Of a DNA stretch of 64,000 bases, positions 7,688 through 16,926 are shown piece by piece. Made by a program: the position numbers and the translations under genes. The notes under the pieces were generated by a model, which was not told the DNA's origin, did no database searches, and saw only the letters and a program-made list of their open reading frames with translations. Source of the stretch: Parazoarcus communis (GTDB taxonomy: Bacteria > Pseudomonadota > Gammaproteobacteria > Burkholderiales > Rhodocyclaceae); contig NZ_CP022187.1 of assembly GCF_003111645.1 (NCBI RefSeq), positions 4,402,001 through 4,466,000 of the forward strand. Reading direction: 5' to 3'. The stretch's first letter is position 1, and each line of letters opens with the position of its first letter.

Positions 7688-9142
7688 TCAAAGCGTTTTA
7701 CGCAGACTGACCGGCGGGATATTGAGTGATTCGCGGTATTTGGCGATTGTGCGCCGCGCGACCACGATACCCTGCTGGCCCAACAGATCGGCAATCTTTG
7801 CGTCGGACAGGGGTTTCTTTCTGTCTTCGGCGTCCACCAGCTGGCGAATCAAGGCACGAATCGCTGTGGAAGAAGCCGCACCACCGGTGTCGGTGGCAAC
7901 GTGACTGCCAAAAAAATACTTGAGTTCGAATACGCCGCGCGGCGTCGCCATGTACTTCTGAGTGGTGACGCGCGATACGGTTGATTCATGCAGCTCGAGC
8001 TGGTCCGCGATCTCCCTGAGGGTCAATGGACGCATTGCCACCTCGCCATGATCGAAGAACTGTCGCTGCTGGTCAACGATGGCCTGAGATACACGCAAAA
8101 TGGTATCAAAGCGCTGTTGTACGTTCTTGATCAGCCAGCGTGCTTCCTGCAGCTGGCCGGTCAGACCGCCGCCCTGGCCCCGGTTCTGCTGCAGCAGGCT
8201 GGCGTAGAGCTGGTTGATGCGCAGGCGCGGCATGGCTTCGGCGTTGAGCGACACCGTCCACCGGTTGCGGATCTTGCGCACCACGACATCGGGCAGGACG
8301 TAGCGGGTTTCTTCGTTGGAATGCTGCGACCCCGGATGCGGGTCGAGCCGGCACACCAGCGCCTGGGCATCGCGCAGGGCGTCGTCGTCGCACCCGGTGA
8401 GGCGCTTGAGCTTCGCAAAGTTGCGTTCGGCCAGCAGCTCGAGGTGCTGTTCGACGATGACCAGCGCCAGGTCGCGGCAGCTGCCTGCCGGCATGGCGCG
8501 CAGCTGCAGGCCGAGGCACTCCTGGGGGGTGCGTGCGCCAATGCCCGCCGGTTCGAGCTGCTGCACGTGCCGCAGGGCAATCGCGAGGTCGTCGAGGTCG
8601 TAGTCGAGTTCGGGCGGGAGCAGTTCGAGCAGGTCCTCGAGCTCCTGGTGCAGGTAGCCGTCGCTATCGAGCGCTTCGATGATGAAGCGCACCAGCATGC
8701 GGTCACGGTCCGTCAGCGGGGACAGGGCAACCTGCTGATCGAGATAGTCGCGCAGCGAGGTGCCTGCGGCCTGGAATTCCTGGAAGTCGCTGTCCTCGTC
8801 GTCGTCGCTCTTGCTGCTGGCGCCGCTGCCGGTGCCCGACCAGTCCATGCCTTCGTCAAAGTCGGCCGATTCGTTCTCGTTGCGGGGCTCGGCTTCCTGG
8901 TTGGTCTCGGCGCTGGTCTCGCGCGGGGTCTCGGTTGCGGGCTGCGCATCGTTGCCGACCGCGGACGGTGCGAAGTCGCTGCCGTCGCCGTCCTCACGCT
9001 CGAGCATCGGGTTTTCCAGCAGAAAGCGTTCGATTTCCTGGTTGAGCTCGAGCGTAGAGAGCTGCAGCAGTTTGATGGACTGCTGCAGCTGCGGGGTGAG
9101 CGTCAGGTGCTGCGAGAGCTTGAGCTGAAGGGTTGGTTTCAT
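7688..9142 (-). CDS. rpoN: RNA polymerase sigma-54 factor
   Basis: This 484-residue sigma factor recognises -24/-12 promoters and needs an AAA+ activator to open DNA. Region I is seen at the start (LKLSQHLTLTPQLQQSIKLL), followed by an acidic, low-complexity region II (about 50-115, with SDDDEDSD). Region III has the core-binding and HTH parts, and the RpoN box ARRTIAKYRE lies near the C-terminus. All are intact and the length is normal. It lies between lptB and hpf-ptsN-hprK on the same strand, the conserved rpoN neighbourhood of Gram-negative bacteria. One sigma-54-like promoter sequence occurs in this window at 11424-11439. Confidence 0.97.
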   Translation of the reverse strand: MKPTLQLKLSQHLTLTPQLQQSIKLLQLSTLELNQEIERFLLENPMLEREDGDGSDFAPSAVGNDAQPATETPRETSAETNQEAEPRNENESADFDEGMDWSGTGSGASSKSDDDEDSDFQEFQAAGTSLRDYLDQQVALSPLTDRDRMLVRFIIEALDSDGYLHQELEDLLELLPPELDYDLDDLAIALRHVQQLEPAGIGARTPQECLGLQLRAMPAGSCRDLALVIVEQHLELLAERNFAKLKRLTGCDDDALRDAQALVCRLDPHPGSQHSNEETRYVLPDVVVRKIRNRWTVSLNAEAMPRLRINQLYASLLQQNRGQGGGLTGQLQEARWLIKNVQQRFDTILRVSQAIVDQQRQFFDHGEVAMRPLTLREIADQLELHESTVSRVTTQKYMATPRGVFELKYFFGSHVATDTGGAASSTAIRALIRQLVDAEDRKKPLSDAKIADLLGQQGIVVARRTIAKYRESLNIPPVSLRKTL

Positions 9143-9166
9143 GATGCCAGTCGGGGCGTGCCGGAA

Positions 9167-9889
9167 TCAGAGACGGAAGTGCTCGCCGAGGTAGACCTGG
9201 CGCACTTGTTCGTTGGCGATGATTTCGGGCGGCTTGCCGCTGGCAAGCACGCGGCCGTCGGTAATGATGGTTGCGCGGTCACAGATGCCGAGCGTTTCGC
9301 GCACGTTGTGGTCGGTGATCAGCACGCCTATGTTGCGCTCCTTCAGGAAGCGGATGATCTTCTGGATGTCGAGTACGGCGATCGGGTCGACCCCTGCGAA
9401 AGGCTCGTCCAGGAGGATGAGGCGCGGGTCGGTGGCAAGCGCACGTGCAATCTCGCACCGTCTGCGTTCTCCGCCTGACAGCGAGATGGCGGTGTTGTCG
9501 CGCAGGTGCGCAATGCCAAGTTCTTCGAGCAACTCTTCCAGGCGTTCGTCGATCTGCGCCACCGGCAGTCCGCGGAGCTCGAGTACTGCACGAATGTTCT
9601 CGGCGACCGTGAGCTTGCGGAACACGCTCATTTCCTGCGGCAGATACGACAGCCCCAGGCGTGCGCGAGCGTGGATCGGCAGATCGGTCAGGCGTGCGTC
9701 GTCGAGCGTGATCTCGCCGCCGTCGGCGCGCACCAAGCCCACGATCATGTAGAAGCAGGTTGTCTTGCCTGCGCCATTGGGGCCCAGCAAGCCGACCACT
9801 TCGCCCGAGCCAACCTCGAACGAGACGTCATGGACGACTGTGCGCGCCTTGTAGCGCTTTTGCAGGCCGGTGACCTTAAGCAGACTCAT
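9167..9889 (-). CDS. lptB: LPS export ABC transporter ATPase
   Basis: This 240-residue ATPase powers extraction of lipopolysaccharide from the inner membrane as part of LptB2FG. It has Walker [10 protein letters not shown] (36-44), the signature [15 protein letters not shown], Walker [14 protein letters not shown] and the H-loop region ITDHNV. It sits 24 bases upstream of rpoN, as in most proteobacteria. The usual upstream partners lptC and lptA are not there; instead recX overlaps its start by 14 bases. The window has lptD and lptE elsewhere, but lptA, lptC, lptF and lptG are not in it. Confidence 0.96.
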   Translation of the reverse strand: MSLLKVTGLQKRYKARTVVHDVSFEVGSGEVVGLLGPNGAGKTTCFYMIVGLVRADGGEITLDDARLTDLPIHARARLGLSYLPQEMSVFRKLTVAENIRAVLELRGLPVAQIDERLEELLEELGIAHLRDNTAISLSGGERRRCEIARALATDPRLILLDEPFAGVDPIAVLDIQKIIRFLKERNIGVLITDHNVRETLGICDRATIITDGRVLASGKPPEIIANEQVRQVYLGEHFRL

Positions 9890-10325
9890 CGGGGGCTTCT
9901 TTCAACAGTTTGCAGATCACGTCAGTGGAAAAACCACGGGTTTGCAGGAAACGCGCCTGGCGCGCCCATTCGCGGCGATCGTCAGGTGCGAGGCCAAATC
10001 TAGACTGCCACACTGCACGAGCCCGGTCGAGTTCGGATTCCACACATTCGCTCTCGATGGCCTCGTCGATCAAGTCCTTCGATACGCCACGTCTCGCGAG
10101 CTCGTGGCGCAGCCGCTGGCTGCCAAACCGGGCAGCCTTGCTGCGAACCCACGCTTCGGCAAAACGGGTGTCGGAGAGCAGTTCGAGTTCGCTCATGCGA
10201 ACCAGTACGGCTTCGATCTCCTCGGCGCTGCCATATGGAGACAGCTTGCGCGCAAGCTCCACCCGCGAGTGATCCCGACGGGCGAGATGGCGCAGCGCGC
10301 GTTCGCGCAGACTCGGCTCGCCCAT
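9876..10325 (-). CDS. recX: RecA regulator RecX
   Basis: This 149-residue, helix-rich and highly charged protein belongs to the RecX family, which binds RecA filaments and limits their growth and activity. Three repeated three-helix units are visible, with family signatures such as [19 protein letters not shown] near the start, [12 protein letters not shown] in the middle and [17 protein letters not shown] at the end. It follows recA by 29 bases on the same strand, the standard arrangement, and overlaps lptB by 14 bases. Co-transcription with recA is likely. Confidence 0.93.
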   Translation of the reverse strand: MGEPSLRERALRHLARRDHSRVELARKLSPYGSAEEIEAVLVRMSELELLSDTRFAEAWVRSKAARFGSQRLRHELARRGVSKDLIDEAIESECVESELDRARAVWQSRFGLAPDDRREWARQARFLQTRGFSTDVICKLLKEAPDESA

Positions 10326-10354
10326 CAGGGGTCAGCGTCCGGACGGGGCGGAGA

Positions 10355-11392
10355 TCAGGCTTCGGAAGCGACGGGTGCCGCGCCACCGAGCGCGGCCATT
10401 TCGCCGAGTCCGACCGCTGCGCGAACCTTGTTCTCGATTTCACGAGCCAGCGCCGGGTTTGCGCGCAGAAACTCGCGTGAGTTGTCCTTGCCTTGGCCGA
10501 TTTTGTCGCCGTTGTACGAATACCAGGCGCCGGACTTGTCGACGATCTTGTAAGTCACGCCGAGGTCGATGATCTCGCCTTCGCGGGAGATGCCTTCTCC
10601 GTAGAGAATGTCGAAGTGCGCTTCCTTGAACGGCGGCGCGACCTTGTTCTTGACGACCTTGACACGCGTTTCCGAGCCAACGACTTCGTCGCCCTTCTTG
10701 ATCGCACCGGTACGCCGGATATCCATGCGGACCGAAGCGTAGAACTTGAGCGCGTTACCACCGGTGGTGGTTTCGGGGCTGCCGAACATGACGCCGATCT
10801 TCATCCGGATCTGGTTGATGAAGATCACGAGCGTGTTCGTGCGCTTGATGTTGGCGGTCAGTTTGCGCAGAGCCTGCGACATCAGTCGTGCCTGGAGGCC
10901 CGGCAGCTGGTCGCCCATCTCGCCTTCGATTTCGGCTTTCGGGGTCAGTGCGGCAACGGAGTCGATGACGACGATATCCACGCCGCCCGAACGCACCAGC
11001 ATGTCGGCGATTTCGAGCGCCTGCTCACCGGTGTCGGGCTGGGAAATCAGCAGGTCGTCAATGTTGACGCCGAGTTTCTCGGCGTAGCCCACGTCGAGCG
11101 CATGCTCGGCGTCGATAAAGGATGCGGTGCCGCCGAGCTTCTGCATTTCGGCGATGACCTGGAGGGTCAGCGTGGTCTTGCCGGACGATTCCGGACCGTA
11201 GATCTCGACTACACGGCCACGCGGCAGGCCGCCCAGGCCGAGGGCAATGTCCAGCCCGAGCGAGCCGGTGGAGACGGTCTGGATGTCGCGCTCGATACTG
11301 CCGTCGCCCATCCGCATGATCGAGCCCTTGCCGAATTGCTTCTCGATTTGAGAGAGCGCGGCGGCAAGCGCCTTGGCCTTGTTGTCGTCCAT
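10355..11392 (-). CDS. recA: Recombinase RecA
   Basis: This 345-residue strand-exchange ATPase is used in homologous recombination and as co-protease for LexA. Walker A is GPESSGKTT at 66-74; Walker B, the DNA-binding loops ([20 protein letters not shown] and [20 protein letters not shown]) and an acidic-poor tail are visible. The start is the ATG ending at 11392, preceded by a good AAGGA Shine-Dalgarno eight bases upstream; the frame stays open upstream but that part is inside the pncC gene. The 28-base gap to pncC leaves little room for a promoter, and I see no CTGT-N8-ACAG LexA box there, so transcription may start inside or before pncC. Confidence 0.98.
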   Translation of the reverse strand: MDDNKAKALAAALSQIEKQFGKGSIMRMGDGSIERDIQTVSTGSLGLDIALGLGGLPRGRVVEIYGPESSGKTTLTLQVIAEMQKLGGTASFIDAEHALDVGYAEKLGVNIDDLLISQPDTGEQALEIADMLVRSGGVDIVVIDSVAALTPKAEIEGEMGDQLPGLQARLMSQALRKLTANIKRTNTLVIFINQIRMKIGVMFGSPETTTGGNALKFYASVRMDIRRTGAIKKGDEVVGSETRVKVVKNKVAPPFKEAHFDILYGEGISREGEIIDLGVTYKIVDKSGAWYSYNGDKIGQGKDNSREFLRANPALAREIENKVRAAVGLGEMAALGGAAPVASEA

Positions 11393-11420
11393 GAGTGGTC
11401 CTTCCTGAGTGAGACGCGAA

Positions 11421-11939
11421 TTATGGCACAGAGCTTGCTGAGATGCTGCTGTCCGAATCGGTAAGGCGAAGGACCTCTTCAAGTGCGGCGATGACGGTCT
11501 GCCGTCGCACGGCTTCGCGGTCGCCGTCGAAGTGGCGGGTGGTGGGGAAGACATCGCCCCAGCGCAGCGCAGTGGCGATGCAAACCGTGCCCACCGGCTT
11601 CGCCGCACTGCCGCCACCGGGCCCGGCAATGCCTGAGACCGCGACGGTAATACTGGCAAGGCTGTGCTTCAGGGCGCCCGCAGCCATCTCCGCAACCGTG
11701 GCCTCACTCACTGCGCCATGCGCGGCGAGCGTCCCGGTGCCGACGTCGAGCATGTCGATCTTTGCCGCGTTCGAGTAGGTGATGAAGCCGCGGTCGAACC
11801 AGGTCGAGCTGCCCGCCGTGGCGGTGACGACCTCGGCAATCCAGCCGCCAGTGCAGGATTCTGCGGTGCCAAGCATCCAGCCCTTGCGGGTCAGGGCCTC
11901 GCCGACGCGGGCCGAGAGGTGTTCTAGCGTGTTGTCCAT
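11421..11939 (-). CDS. pncC: Nicotinamide-nucleotide amidohydrolase (CinA C-terminal type)
   Basis: This 172-residue protein contains only the CinA C-terminal domain. The enzyme removes the amide from NMN to give NaMN in pyridine nucleotide recycling. The nucleophile motif GTAESCTGG (S28), the SGIAGPGGG loop and the KPVGTVCIA strand are present. It lacks the N-terminal molybdopterin-like domain of long CinA proteins. The start is the ATG ending at 11939; pgpA ends five bases before it, and recA starts 28 bases after its stop, so all three are likely co-transcribed. The pncC/cinA-recA order is widely conserved. Confidence 0.93.
   Translation of the reverse strand: MDNTLEHLSARVGEALTRKGWMLGTAESCTGGWIAEVVTATAGSSTWFDRGFITYSNAAKIDMLDVGTGTLAAHGAVSEATVAEMAAGALKHSLASITVAVSGIAGPGGGSAAKPVGTVCIATALRWGDVFPTTRHFDGDREAVRRQTVIAALEEVLRLTDSDSSISASSVP
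11424..11439 (+). promoter_or_regulatory. Sigma-54-like -24/-12 promoter sequence, antisense to pncC
   Basis: TGGCAC, five bases, then TTGCT: this fits the -24 (TGGCAC) and -12 (TTGCW) elements with the correct spacing. It reads on the plus strand from the pncC stop codon into pncC, so any transcript would be antisense to pncC, pgpA and thiL. No plus-strand gene follows for about 2.1 kb. It may be chance, but the match is close. Confidence 0.35.
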
Positions 11940-11943
11940 GGGT

Positions 11944-12435
11944 TCAGGCGCCGAAAATGGCAACGAGTACGGCAAGCGAGAGCAGGGTGTAGCCCGCGGC
12001 AAGAAGGTCGTCGAGCATGACCCCGAAACCGCCCTTGACCCGGCTGTCGGCCCAGCGGATGGGCGGTGGCTTGGTGATGTCGAACAGGCGGAACAGCGCC
12101 ACTGCAACGGCCTGCCAGATCAGGCTTGCGGGTGTGAAGGCGAGGACGAGCCACATCGCGACCATTTCGTCCCAGACGATGGCGCCGTGATCGGAGGCGC
12201 CGAGCGCGCGTCCGGTGCGCTCGGCTGCGAGAATGCCGGCAACGAAGAGCGCGCACACCAGCGCGAGGAAGGTCGCTTCCGACAGCGGCGTGCGCAGCAA
12301 GGGATAGAGCAGCCATGCCAGCAGTGTGCCGGCCGTGCCCGGGGCCTTGGGCGAGAGCCCCGAGCCGAATCCGAGTGAAATGAAATGGGCCGGGTGGCTC
12401 AGCAGCAAGCGCGTGGTGGGGCGTGTTTCAGGCAA
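11944..12435 (-). CDS. pgpA: Phosphatidylglycerophosphatase A
   Basis: This 163-residue inner-membrane enzyme removes phosphate from phosphatidylglycerophosphate to make phosphatidylglycerol. Family features are GFGSGLSPKAPGTAGTL near residue 23, the acidic WDEMVAMW motif and FRLFDITKPPPI, followed by DSRVKGGFGVMLDDLLAG-like residues that bind metal. Several hydrophobic helices are visible. It overlaps the end of thiL by eight bases and lies five bases before pncC, so it belongs to the thiL-pgpA-pncC transcript. The thiL-pgpA pairing is the same as in E. coli. Confidence 0.95.
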   Translation of the reverse strand: MPETRPTTRLLLSHPAHFISLGFGSGLSPKAPGTAGTLLAWLLYPLLRTPLSEATFLALVCALFVAGILAAERTGRALGASDHGAIVWDEMVAMWLVLAFTPASLIWQAVAVALFRLFDITKPPPIRWADSRVKGGFGVMLDDLLAAGYTLLSLAVLVAIFGA

Positions 12436-13387
12436 AGTGGTCGTATCCGGAAAGCATGGGATAAAGCAGGCGGCCGTCGGTCTCGCGCAGCATCAACTGG
12501 CGGGGGTGGCCGGTGAGGCGGCCAATGCGGTGCAAGGCAATGCCCTGCTCATGCGCGATCTTGAGTACGGTGTCACGGCGATCGGCGGGGGCGCAGAACA
12601 GCAGTTCGTAATCGTCGCCACCGGCGAGCAGCGCACGCCGCGCCTGAGCCTCGTCGGCCCCCGTCGCACGCAGTTCGGCCAGGGGGAGCAGGGCAATGTC
12701 GATTTCGGCGCCACAGTCCGAACGCTCGAGGATATGGCCGAGATCGCCCAGCAGGCCATCCGAGACATCGAGCATGGCGTTGGCGATGCCGCGCAGCGCC
12801 AGGCCGAGTTCGACCCGGGGGGTGGGGTGCTGCAGGGCGCGAATGCAGTGCTCACGTCCCGTCGGGCCAAGGTCTATCCTGTGTTGCAGGGCTGCGAGGC
12901 CGAGTGCGGCCAGTCCGGGCTGCCCGGAGACCCAGATATCGTCACCGGTGTGACCGCCAGCCCGCGTGATGGCCTTGCCCGCAGGGAGTTCGCCAAGGAT
13001 GGTGATGCTCAGTGTGAGCGGGCCGCGTGTGGTATCGCCGCCGGCAAGATCAACGCCGTAGCGCGATGCGCAGGCGAACAGACCCGCCGAAAACGCCGCG
13101 AGCCAGGCTTCGTCGGCGCCCGGCAGGGTCAGGCCAAGAAAGGCCCAACGCGGCTCAGCACCCATGGCGGCGAGGTCGGACAGGTTCACCGCAAGCGTCT
13201 TCCAGCCAAGATCGTGCGGATCGGTGTCGGGAAAGAAATGCGTGCCGGCCACCAGCATGTCGGTCGATACCGCCAGTTGCATGCCCGGGCGCGGGCGCAT
13301 CAGTGCCGCATCATCGCCGACGGCAAGGTCGGTATGCGCCGTGGGGCGGGTGAAGTGGCGGTGAATCAGCTCGAACTCGGAAGACAT
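12428..13387 (-). CDS. thiL: Thiamine-monophosphate kinase
   Basis: This 319-residue kinase of the PurM/ThiL superfamily uses ATP to convert thiamine monophosphate into thiamine diphosphate, the active cofactor. It starts with EFELIHRHF and shows the metal/ATP segments VGDDAALM, STDMLVAGTHF, NLSDLAAMGA and GGDTTRGPL, then DVSDGLLGDLGHI and GGDDYELLF. The length is normal and all motifs are intact. It is the first gene of the thiL-pgpA-pncC unit and is divergent from the GGDEF-EAL gene; the 162-base gap between them should hold promoters for both, but I see no convincing sigma-70 pair. Confidence 0.95.
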   Translation of the reverse strand: MSSEFELIHRHFTRPTAHTDLAVGDDAALMRPRPGMQLAVSTDMLVAGTHFFPDTDPHDLGWKTLAVNLSDLAAMGAEPRWAFLGLTLPGADEAWLAAFSAGLFACASRYGVDLAGGDTTRGPLTLSITILGELPAGKAITRAGGHTGDDIWVSGQPGLAALGLAALQHRIDLGPTGREHCIRALQHPTPRVELGLALRGIANAMLDVSDGLLGDLGHILERSDCGAEIDIALLPLAELRATGADEAQARRALLAGGDDYELLFCAPADRRDTVLKIAHEQGIALHRIGRLTGHPRQLMLRETDGRLLYPMLSGYDHFA

Positions 13388-13549
13388 GGATCTGAACGGG
13401 AAAATTCGGGTTGGCGCCCGAGCTTACCGCACTCGCTGGTCGTGTGGCGCGCCCGGCACTGTTGCAATCATGGTCTTTGAGGAGGAATAAGCCTTTCTTG
13501 CGTCGCTGCCGACGCCCCAAAATGGGTAAGATGCGGTGCAAAGCGGTAA

Positions 13550-16500
13550 ATGAGTGGATACTTAATGGTTCAGACCTCGCATCAAGGACTCCGTGGCAAG
13601 TTGCTGGCGATCGTCATCGTGATCGTCGGTATCGTCATGCTGCCGGTTCTCGTCATGGGAGACCGCTATCTGGTGCGGCAGTCCGGCGCCGAGGCCGAGC
13701 GGCAGCTCAAGGCTCTGAGCCGCCTGGCGCACGATCTCGTCGAGACGCAGTTCGCCACGCTCGGGAATGGCCTTACCCAGCTTGCCGATGCGATGGCCTT
13801 GCGCTTTGGGGGCGCCTACTCGGGGGCGCCGCAGGCAGGCAGTGCGCCGGAGTTCTTCATCGACGGTGTGCCGGTGAGTGAGCGGTCTGCCGAGCTGGCG
13901 CGCTATGGCGGTGATCTGCGCGGCACGCTCGCGGCCGTGCTCTCTCGCGAACGCGACGGGTTTCGCGTCATCGCCTCGACGCAGTGGGGGGATGACGTGG
14001 TTGCGCCGGTTCTCCAACTTGAGCCCGCATCCGTCAGTTTGCTCGAAGCCGGGCAGCGCTGGCGTGGTCGGGTCATGATCCGGGATCGACACTATCTGCT
14101 TGAGGTGCTTCCTGCGCGTGATGGGGGGGGGCGGCTGGTTGGCGCGATGGCGGTCGGGGTGGATCTCAACCGCGCCCTGAAACCCTTGCGTGAGCGGCTG
14201 CGGACGTTTGTCATCGGAGATAGCGGTTATCTCTACGTCGTCGATGCCAATCCGGGGCCCAGTTACGGCCGCTTCATCTCCCACCCGCTTCAGAAGGACG
14301 ATGACCCACGGTCTCCGCTCAATGAAGTCGGCGAGCAACTTGTCTCGAACATGCTGGCAAGTCAGCAGGGTGTGATCGCCTACGACTGGCAGAACCTGGA
14401 GCGTGGCGAAACCGAACCCCGCAGCAAACTGGTGGCGTTCGAGCACAGCGAGTCGCTGGACTGGGTCGTGGGCGCCAGTGGCTACGTCGAGGAGTTTGGC
14501 CGCAGCGCGGTGCGGCTGCGCTACGCCGTTGGCGTGGTCATGGTGCTGATGGCCATCTTTCTGATGGTCGGCCTGAAAGGCACCATAGAACGCATGGTGA
14601 TGCGGCCGATGCTGCGTTTGCAGCGCACGCTCCGTACCCTGAGCAGAGGGAACGAGGCGCTCGTTCATTCCGAGGATGAGTCGGCCCTGGTCTCTGCTAT
14701 CTGTCGCATTCTGGTGCATACAGGTGGGTTCCGGCTGGCCATGATCGACTGTGTGGAGGCCGACGGCAGACTCAGGCGTGTTGCGTCGGAAGGCGAAGCG
14801 CGGCGTCTGTGCGCGGTGCTGGATGCGGGCGAGGGCCAGATACAGGCGCCAGCGTTGAGTGCGTTGCAGGCGGGCGAGCCGGTGCATCTGACCTCCGGCG
14901 AGGACTTCGATCCGGTGTTGAGGGATGCCGCGGTGCAGGATGGATGCGAGGCCATGATTGCCTTTCCGCTGCACGGAGGAGAGCGCCTGCTGGGCGTGCT
15001 GTCCATCGGCGCAAGCAGCGTTCGCGACCTCGATCGCGGTGGTGTCGCACTGCTCAAGGAGCTGGCGGAGGATCTTGGCTACGGTCTGATGAGCCTGCGC
15101 AGCGAGGTGGCGCGCAAGACCGCAGAACGTGCGCTGATCCTGCGCGAGCGTGCGATCGAGACGACACGTGACGGCGTGCTCATCCTGCATGCCGAAGACG
15201 GTGCTTTCGTGATTCGCGATGTCAATCCGGCCGCCGAGAAGATCCTGGCGATGTCGCGGGAGCAACTCATCGGGTGCACGTCGGACGTGCTTGGCGTTCT
15301 CGATCGGGGTGGCGTCGCGGCGCTGGAGGGCGCGCTCGGTTCCCTGCGCGAGTCGGTGCTCGAACTCGAAGGGGTCGGGGCCGACGGGGCGAGTTTCTGG
15401 TCCGAATGCGCGGTTGAACCGGTTCGAGGGGAGGATAGCGACTGCGTGGTGCTGGTGATCAAGGATGTCACTGAGCGCATACGCTATCTGCAGCAACTCG
15501 AGCATCAGGCGCATTTCGATCCCTTGACCGGCCTGCCCAACCGCTCACTGCTCGATGACCGGCTCGAGCAGGCGATCATCACCGCAAAGCGGCATCAGCG
15601 CGTGCTGGCGGTGGCCTATCTCGATCTCGATCATTTCAAACGCATCAATGACGATCTCGGTCATCGCACTGGCGATCGGCTGCTGTGCGAAGTCGCGCAA
15701 CGTTTGCGGAGCGTGCTTCGTGATGGCGATACTGCCGCCCGTCAGGGCGGAGACGAGTTCGTTGTGCTGCTTCCTGATCTTGATGGCGAGGAGCAGGCCT
15801 ATGCCGTGCTGTGCCGGCTGCAGCAGATTCTGACCGCGCCGGTCGAAATCGAAGGTCGGCAGTTCTTTGTCACGACCAGCATCGGAGTCAGTCTCTTTCC
15901 GCGCGATGGCGATGAGGACGAGACGCTGCTAAAGCGTGCTGACATCGCGATGTATCAGGCCAAGGCGGCCGGGCGCGATGCCATACGTTTCTTTACCTCG
16001 GAGATGAATGAGCAGGTGCAGGACCGGCTGATGCTCGAGCAGGCGCTGCGCCACGCGCTGGGGAACGGCGAGCTGTCAGTGGCCTACCAGCCGCAGGTAA
16101 GTGCTACCACGGGCCAGGTCATTGCCGCGGAGGCCTTGTTGCGCTGGACGCACCCCGAGCTTGGCGCAATTTCGCCCGCACGCTTCATTCCGCTGGCGGA
16201 GGACCTCGGTCTGATCGAGCGGATCGGCGAATGGGTGTTGCGGACGGCCTGCGAGCAGGCGCTGGCCTGGAAGGTTGAGGGCAGGCCATTGCGCGTGGCG
16301 GTCAACGTCTCGGCACGGCAGTTTCGTTCTGCAAACCTGCCAGAGAGGGTGGCGGCCATTCTCGAAGAGACGCGCCTCGATCCTGCGCTGCTGGAGTTGG
16401 AACTCACTGAAAGCATGCTGATGGGCAAGGTGGATCAGGCGGAAGAAATGCTCAGGCGTCTGAAGGGGCTCGGGGTCACGATTGCGCTGGACGACTTCGG

Positions 16501-16795
16501 TACCGGTTATTCGAGTTTTGCGTACATACAGCACTTCCCTATCGACACGCTGAAGGTCGATCAGACCTTCGTGCGCGCCATGCTGACAGGCAAGAGCGCG
16601 GTTGCGATTGTGTCCGCCATCATCGCGGTTGCGCACAGCCTGGGGATGCGGGTGATTGCCGAAGGCGTTGAAATGGAGGCGCAGCGCAATCAGCTCGTGG
16701 AACTCGGGTGTGACGAGTTGCAAGGCTATCTGCTGGGTCGTCCGGTGCCGGGTGCCGGTTTTTTCGCTGTCGGAGAAAGCGGGGCCGCGCCCTGA
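13550..16795 (+). CDS. Cache-GAF-PAS-GGDEF-EAL cyclic-di-GMP protein
   Basis: This 1081-residue membrane sensor has both cyclic-di-GMP synthesis and breakdown domains. A membrane helix (about 17-36) is followed by a periplasmic Cache3/Cache2-type domain (about 40-310), a second helix (VGVVMVLMAIFLMVGL), GAF (about 375-520), PAS (about 530-640), GGDEF with active site GGDEF at 733-737 and inhibitory site RDGD five residues before, and EAL starting with EALLRW at 861. Later EAL motifs ELTES, DDFGTGYSS and AEGVE are present, so both activities look possible. An alternative ATG lies 15 bases downstream; neither start has a clear Shine-Dalgarno. A run of nine G occurs in the Cache coding region at 14123-14131. 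Confidence 0.9.
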   Translation: MSGYLMVQTSHQGLRGKLLAIVIVIVGIVMLPVLVMGDRYLVRQSGAEAERQLKALSRLAHDLVETQFATLGNGLTQLADAMALRFGGAYSGAPQAGSAPEFFIDGVPVSERSAELARYGGDLRGTLAAVLSRERDGFRVIASTQWGDDVVAPVLQLEPASVSLLEAGQRWRGRVMIRDRHYLLEVLPARDGGGRLVGAMAVGVDLNRALKPLRERLRTFVIGDSGYLYVVDANPGPSYGRFISHPLQKDDDPRSPLNEVGEQLVSNMLASQQGVIAYDWQNLERGETEPRSKLVAFEHSESLDWVVGASGYVEEFGRSAVRLRYAVGVVMVLMAIFLMVGLKGTIERMVMRPMLRLQRTLRTLSRGNEALVHSEDESALVSAICRILVHTGGFRLAMIDCVEADGRLRRVASEGEARRLCAVLDAGEGQIQAPALSALQAGEPVHLTSGEDFDPVLRDAAVQDGCEAMIAFPLHGGERLLGVLSIGASSVRDLDRGGVALLKELAEDLGYGLMSLRSEVARKTAERALILRERAIETTRDGVLILHAEDGAFVIRDVNPAAEKILAMSREQLIGCTSDVLGVLDRGGVAALEGALGSLRESVLELEGVGADGASFWSECAVEPVRGEDSDCVVLVIKDVTERIRYLQQLEHQAHFDPLTGLPNRSLLDDRLEQAIITAKRHQRVLAVAYLDLDHFKRINDDLGHRTGDRLLCEVAQRLRSVLRDGDTAARQGGDEFVVLLPDLDGEEQAYAVLCRLQQILTAPVEIEGRQFFVTTSIGVSLFPRDGDEDETLLKRADIAMYQAKAAGRDAIRFFTSEMNEQVQDRLMLEQALRHALGNGELSVAYQPQVSATTGQVIAAEALLRWTHPELGAISPARFIPLAEDLGLIERIGEWVLRTACEQALAWKVEGRPLRVAVNVSARQFRSANLPERVAAILEETRLDPALLELELTESMLMGKVDQAEEMLRRLKGLGVTIALDDFGTGYSSFAYIQHFPIDTLKVDQTFVRAMLTGKSAVAIVSAIIAVAHSLGMRVIAEGVEMEAQRNQLVELGCDELQGYLLGRPVPGAGFFAVGESGAAP
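14123..14131 (+). repeat. G9 homopolymer inside the GGDEF-EAL gene
   Basis: Nine consecutive G encode three Gly codons at the centre of the sensor domain (residues about 192-194). The reading frame is open as written. A change of one G by slippage would shift the frame and remove all cytoplasmic domains. Confidence 0.9.
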
Positions 16796-16926
16796 AAGCC
16801 GGACATCCCGTGTGCCCTTGAACGACAGATGGCTGTGGCCTGGCGCATGCGCTGGCGGTTGATGCCGGTTGCGCCACGCTCCGCCACTGGCGCGCTTCGT
16901 TCCTCAAGGCTGCGGTGAGGCTGGCG

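Noticed and set aside
11393-11420. Search for an SOS box before recA
   Set aside because: The 28-base gap and the adjacent end of pncC show no CTGT-N8-ACAG; only a CATAAT hexamer without a good -35 is present.
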